Source: Pseudomonas xionganensis (GTDB lineage Bacteria; Pseudomonadota; Gammaproteobacteria; Pseudomonadales; Pseudomonadaceae). Taken from it: a stretch of 64,000 bases of DNA. Shown here in pieces: positions 61,866-64,000 of the stretch. Numbering within the stretch: the first letter of the stretch is position 1; every line of letters begins with the position of its first letter. A program made the position numbers and the translations under genes. The notes beneath the pieces are model-generated. The model saw only the letters and a list, made by a program, of their open reading frames with translations. It did no database searches and was not told where the DNA came from. The stretch lies in assembly GCF_009763245.1 (NCBI RefSeq), contig NZ_WKJZ01000002.1:312707-376706 (forward strand). The letters run 5' to 3'.

Positions 61866-62969
61866 ATGAACGTGCAATTCGAAGAACGCCCCGCCCAGCA
61901 GGGTATGCGTATCGGCATCGCCAGCCTGGATGCCGAGAAGAGTCTCAATGCCCTGTCCCTGCCGATGATCGAGGCCCTGGCCGACCGTCTCAAGACCTGG
62001 GCAAATGACCCGACCATCGCCTGCGTGCTGCTGCGCGGCAACGGGCCCAAGGCCTTCTGCGCCGGCGGCGATGTGGTGCAGCTGGTGCAGCAGTGCCGCG
62101 AGCACCCGGGGCAAATTCCGCCCCTGGCGCGGCGTTTCTTTGCCGACGAATACCGCCTGGACTACCTGATCCACACCTATCCCAAGCCCTTTATCTGCTG
62201 GGCCCATGGCCATGTGCTGGGCGGCGGCATGGGCCTGATGCAGGGTGCGGCCATCCGTATCGTCACCCCCAGCAGCCGTTTGGGCATGCCGGAGGTGAAT
62301 ATCGGCCTGTACCCGGATGTCGGCGGCAGCTGGTTCCTCGCCCGCCTGCCGGGCAAGCTCGGTCTGTTCCTCGGTCTGACTGCCAGCAGCATCAACGCCA
62401 CGGATGCCCTGGACCTGAACCTGGCCGACCGTTTTCTGCGCGACGACCAGCAGGACGCCCTGATCGAAGGCCTGGCCCAGCTCAACTGGCAGGCGCAAAC
62501 CCAGCTGCAGCTGCATAGCCTGCTCAAGGCTCTGGAGGCCGAAGCGCGCAGCGAGTTGCCCCAGGCTCAGTGGCTGCCGCGCCGCGCGCAGATCGACGCG
62601 CTGCTGGATGTGGCCGACCTGCCCCAGGCCTGGCAGGCCATCGCCGCTCTGCATGGCGACAGCGACCTGCTGCTGGCCCGCGCGGCCAAAACCCTGGCCG
62701 GCGGCTGCCCGCTGACCGGGCACCTGGTCTGGGAGCAGATCCGCCGCGCCAGGCAACTGTCCCTGGCCGAGGTGTTTCGCATGGAATATGCCCTGAGCCT
62801 GAACTGCTGCCGCCACCCGGAATTCCCCGAAGGCGTGCGCGCCCGTCTGATCGACAAAGACCAGACACCGCGCTGGCACTGGCCGGATGTGGCGAATATC
62901 GCGGACGAGGTGATCGAAGCCCACTTCGCCCCGGTCTGGGACGGTGAGCATCCCCTGGCAGATCTGTAG
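61866..62969 (+). CDS. 3-hydroxyisobutyryl-CoA hydrolase-type crotonase
   Basis: A 367-residue enzyme of the hydrolase branch of the crotonase family: GNGPKAFCAGGDVVQLVQQC, HGHVLGGGMGLMQGAAIRIV and the diagnostic MPEVNIGLYPDVGGSWFLAR. The long C-terminal domain (about residues 200-367) also matches 3-hydroxyisobutyryl-CoA hydrolase rather than a simple hydratase. It releases free 3-hydroxyisobutyrate in valine breakdown. The start MNVQFEERPAQQG is preferred. Its TAG stop at 62967-62969 lies inside repeat copy 3. Confidence 0.9.
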   Translation: MNVQFEERPAQQGMRIGIASLDAEKSLNALSLPMIEALADRLKTWANDPTIACVLLRGNGPKAFCAGGDVVQLVQQCREHPGQIPPLARRFFADEYRLDYLIHTYPKPFICWAHGHVLGGGMGLMQGAAIRIVTPSSRLGMPEVNIGLYPDVGGSWFLARLPGKLGLFLGLTASSINATDALDLNLADRFLRDDQQDALIEGLAQLNWQAQTQLQLHSLLKALEAEARSELPQAQWLPRRAQIDALLDVADLPQAWQAIAALHGDSDLLLARAAKTLAGGCPLTGHLVWEQIRRARQLSLAEVFRMEYALSLNCCRHPEFPEGVRARLIDKDQTPRWHWPDVANIADEVIEAHFAPVWDGEHPLADL

Positions 62970-63041
62970 GGTGGATGACGTTTTTTTCATCCACCAATAA
63001 CACACCAGCCGGTGGATGGATGAAGCGCCATCCACCCTACG
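62966..63041. repeat. GTAGGGTGGA-type palindromic repeat, copy 3, overlapping a stop codon
   Basis: GTAGGGTGGATG at the left and CATCCACCCTAC at the right enclose a second inverted pair around GCCGG. The left end supplies the TAG stop of the hydrolase gene, so the repeat inserted at, or replaced, the native end of that gene. A shorter related start (CGTAGGGTTCG) appears at 63963 near the window end. Confidence 0.9.
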
Positions 63042-63072
63042 TCCGGCGCACCCTACGAGGAGAACAATAACA

Positions 63073-63957
63073 ATGTACCAGATCGCGTTTATCGGCCTCG
63101 GCCATATGGGCCTGCCCATGGCCCGCAACCTGCTCAAGGCCGGCTTCGCCCTCAAGGTATTCGACCTGGTCCAGGCGGCCATGGATGAGCTGGCAGGCGA
63201 AGGTGCCCTGCCCACCAGCAGCGCCGCCGAGGCGGCCGCGGGCGCTCAGGTGGTGGTCAGCATGCTGCCGGCCAGCCGCCATGTGGAAGGGTTGTACCTG
63301 GGCGCTGACGGCCTGCTGGCCAGGCTCAAGCCCGGCACCCTGGTGCTGGAATGCTCCACCATCGCCCCGGAATCGGCGCGCAAGGTGCATCAGGCGGCTA
63401 GCGCGCGCGGCATCGCACTACTCGACGCGCCGGTATCCGGCGGAACGGCTGGCGCGGCGGCGGGCACCCTGACCTTTATGATCGGCGGCGAAGCGGCCGC
63501 ACTGGCAAAGGCCCGTCCGATCTTCGAAGCCATGGGCAAGAATATCTTCCACGCCGGCCCCGATGGCGCAGGGCAGGTGGCCAAGGTGTGCAATAACCAG
63601 GTGCTCGCCGTGCAGATGATCGCCACCGCCGAGGCCATGGCCATGGGCGTGGCCAATGGCCTGGAGCCGGCGGTATTGGCCGAGATCATGCGCCAGAGCT
63701 CGGGCGGCAACTGGACACTGGAGAAGTACAACCCCTGGCCCGGGGTGATGGAAAACGCTCCCGCCTCCAAGGGCTACAGCGGCGGCTTTATGGCCGAGCT
63801 GATGGCCAAGGACCTGGGCCTGGCCCAGGAAGCCGCCCAGCACAGCGGCAGCAGCACCCCCATGGGCGCCCTGGCCCTTCAGCTGTATCGCCTGCTGCTG
63901 AAGCAGGGCAAGGGCAAGCAGGACTTCTCGGTGGTGCAACAGCTGTTTGTCGAATAG
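63073..63957 (+). CDS. mmsB: 3-hydroxyisobutyrate dehydrogenase family protein
   Basis: A 294-residue NAD-dependent beta-hydroxyacid dehydrogenase. It has the dinucleotide motif FIGLGHMGLPMARNLLKAGF, substrate loop DAPVSGGTAGAAAGTLTFMI, and the catalytic Lys region GAGQVAKVCNNQVLA. In the valine pathway it oxidises 3-hydroxyisobutyrate to methylmalonate semialdehyde, the substrate of mmsA. The syntenic P. aeruginosa protein PA0743 is, to my memory, reported as active on L-serine, so specificity needs care. The start at 63073 has AGGAG upstream. It ends 43 bases before the window edge; no gene is visible after it. Confidence 0.88.
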   Translation: MYQIAFIGLGHMGLPMARNLLKAGFALKVFDLVQAAMDELAGEGALPTSSAAEAAAGAQVVVSMLPASRHVEGLYLGADGLLARLKPGTLVLECSTIAPESARKVHQAASARGIALLDAPVSGGTAGAAAGTLTFMIGGEAAALAKARPIFEAMGKNIFHAGPDGAGQVAKVCNNQVLAVQMIATAEAMAMGVANGLEPAVLAEIMRQSSGGNWTLEKYNPWPGVMENAPASKGYSGGFMAELMAKDLGLAQEAAQHSGSSTPMGALALQLYRLLLKQGKGKQDFSVVQQLFVE

Positions 63958-64000
63958 GTCGACGTAGGGTTCGCCGTGCGCGCCAGGGAAACCCAGCTGC

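Noticed and set aside
1..64000. CRISPR arrays, tRNA or rRNA genes, insertion sequences, prophage
   Set aside because: No regularly spaced repeats, cloverleaf or rRNA-like sequence, transposase, integrase or phage structural gene was recognised.

Overview
The window is chromosomal DNA from a high-GC gammaproteobacterium of the Pseudomonas lineage. The main reason is gene order. The block algU-mucA-mucB-mucC-mucD-lepA-lepB-(DUF4845)-rnc-era-recO-pdxJ, with nadB divergent from algU, ygfX/sdhE/ygfZ/HDOD next to it, then tctDE/opdH/tctCBA, ung, and a mmsR/mmsAB-like acyl-CoA operon, is the order I remember for roughly PA0743-PA0783 of P. aeruginosa. PutA and PutP close the other side of that interval. 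Species cannot be told from sequence alone. No rRNA, tRNA, CRISPR array, transposase or integrase was seen.

Layout from left to right. 1-4830: end of an RND efflux adaptor, its inner-membrane pump and a GST-like protein. 4959-7432: a small His-containing membrane protein, a PNPOx/GAF protein pair and a VF530-type small protein. 7433-8316: non-coding DNA holding a roughly 590 bp element with nested inverted repeats, then the putP terminator. 8317-13165: putP and putA for proline uptake and oxidation. 13498-14643: an HDOD protein and a 71-residue protein. 14730-19003 (minus strand): an operon of a cupredoxin-like protein, a membrane GGDEF-EAL protein, a DUF3034 outer-membrane-like protein and a truncated-haemoglobin lipoprotein. 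19183-24571: an AraC regulator, a short chemoreceptor-like protein with two paralogous partners, a chagasin-type inhibitor, a YhhN family protein and a lipoprotein. 24636-26344: cmoA-cmoB for tRNA wobble modification.

26453-36864 (minus strand): the envelope-stress and alginate control genes (algU, mucA, mucB, mucC, mucD) followed by the lepA/lepB/rnc/era/recO/pdxJ housekeeping block. AlgU carries its own sigma-E-type promoter. 37231-42396: nadB, ygfX, sdhE, ygfZ, HDOD and a periplasmic binding protein. 42379-50109: a tricarboxylate uptake regulon, with the two-component system TctD/TctE divergent from an OprD-type porin and the tripartite transporter TctCBA, plus an AbrB-family membrane protein. 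50183-51807: a DUF6279 lipoprotein and ung.

51970-55434 is the accessory part. It is a lower-GC three-gene cassette with a PAAR-DUF2235 (Tle1-like lipase) type VI secretion effector followed by two exported DUF2931 proteins that look like duplicated immunity proteins. From 55710 to the end, an AraC regulator faces an operon of methylmalonate-semialdehyde dehydrogenase, an orphan ABC-type binding protein, acyl-CoA dehydrogenase, enoyl-CoA hydratase, 3-hydroxyisobutyryl-CoA hydrolase-like protein and 3-hydroxyisobutyrate dehydrogenase. Together these fit the lower valine pathway, but the locus is also where I remember dspI (cis-2-decenoate signal) in P. aeruginosa. Palindromic repeats of the GTAGGGTGGA type sit in this operon and after cmoB.

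The most promising items for something undescribed are the effector/immunity cassette, the chemoreceptor with two NIT-like partners, the cupredoxin/GGDEF-EAL/DUF3034/globin operon, and the nested palindromic element at 7545-8134.
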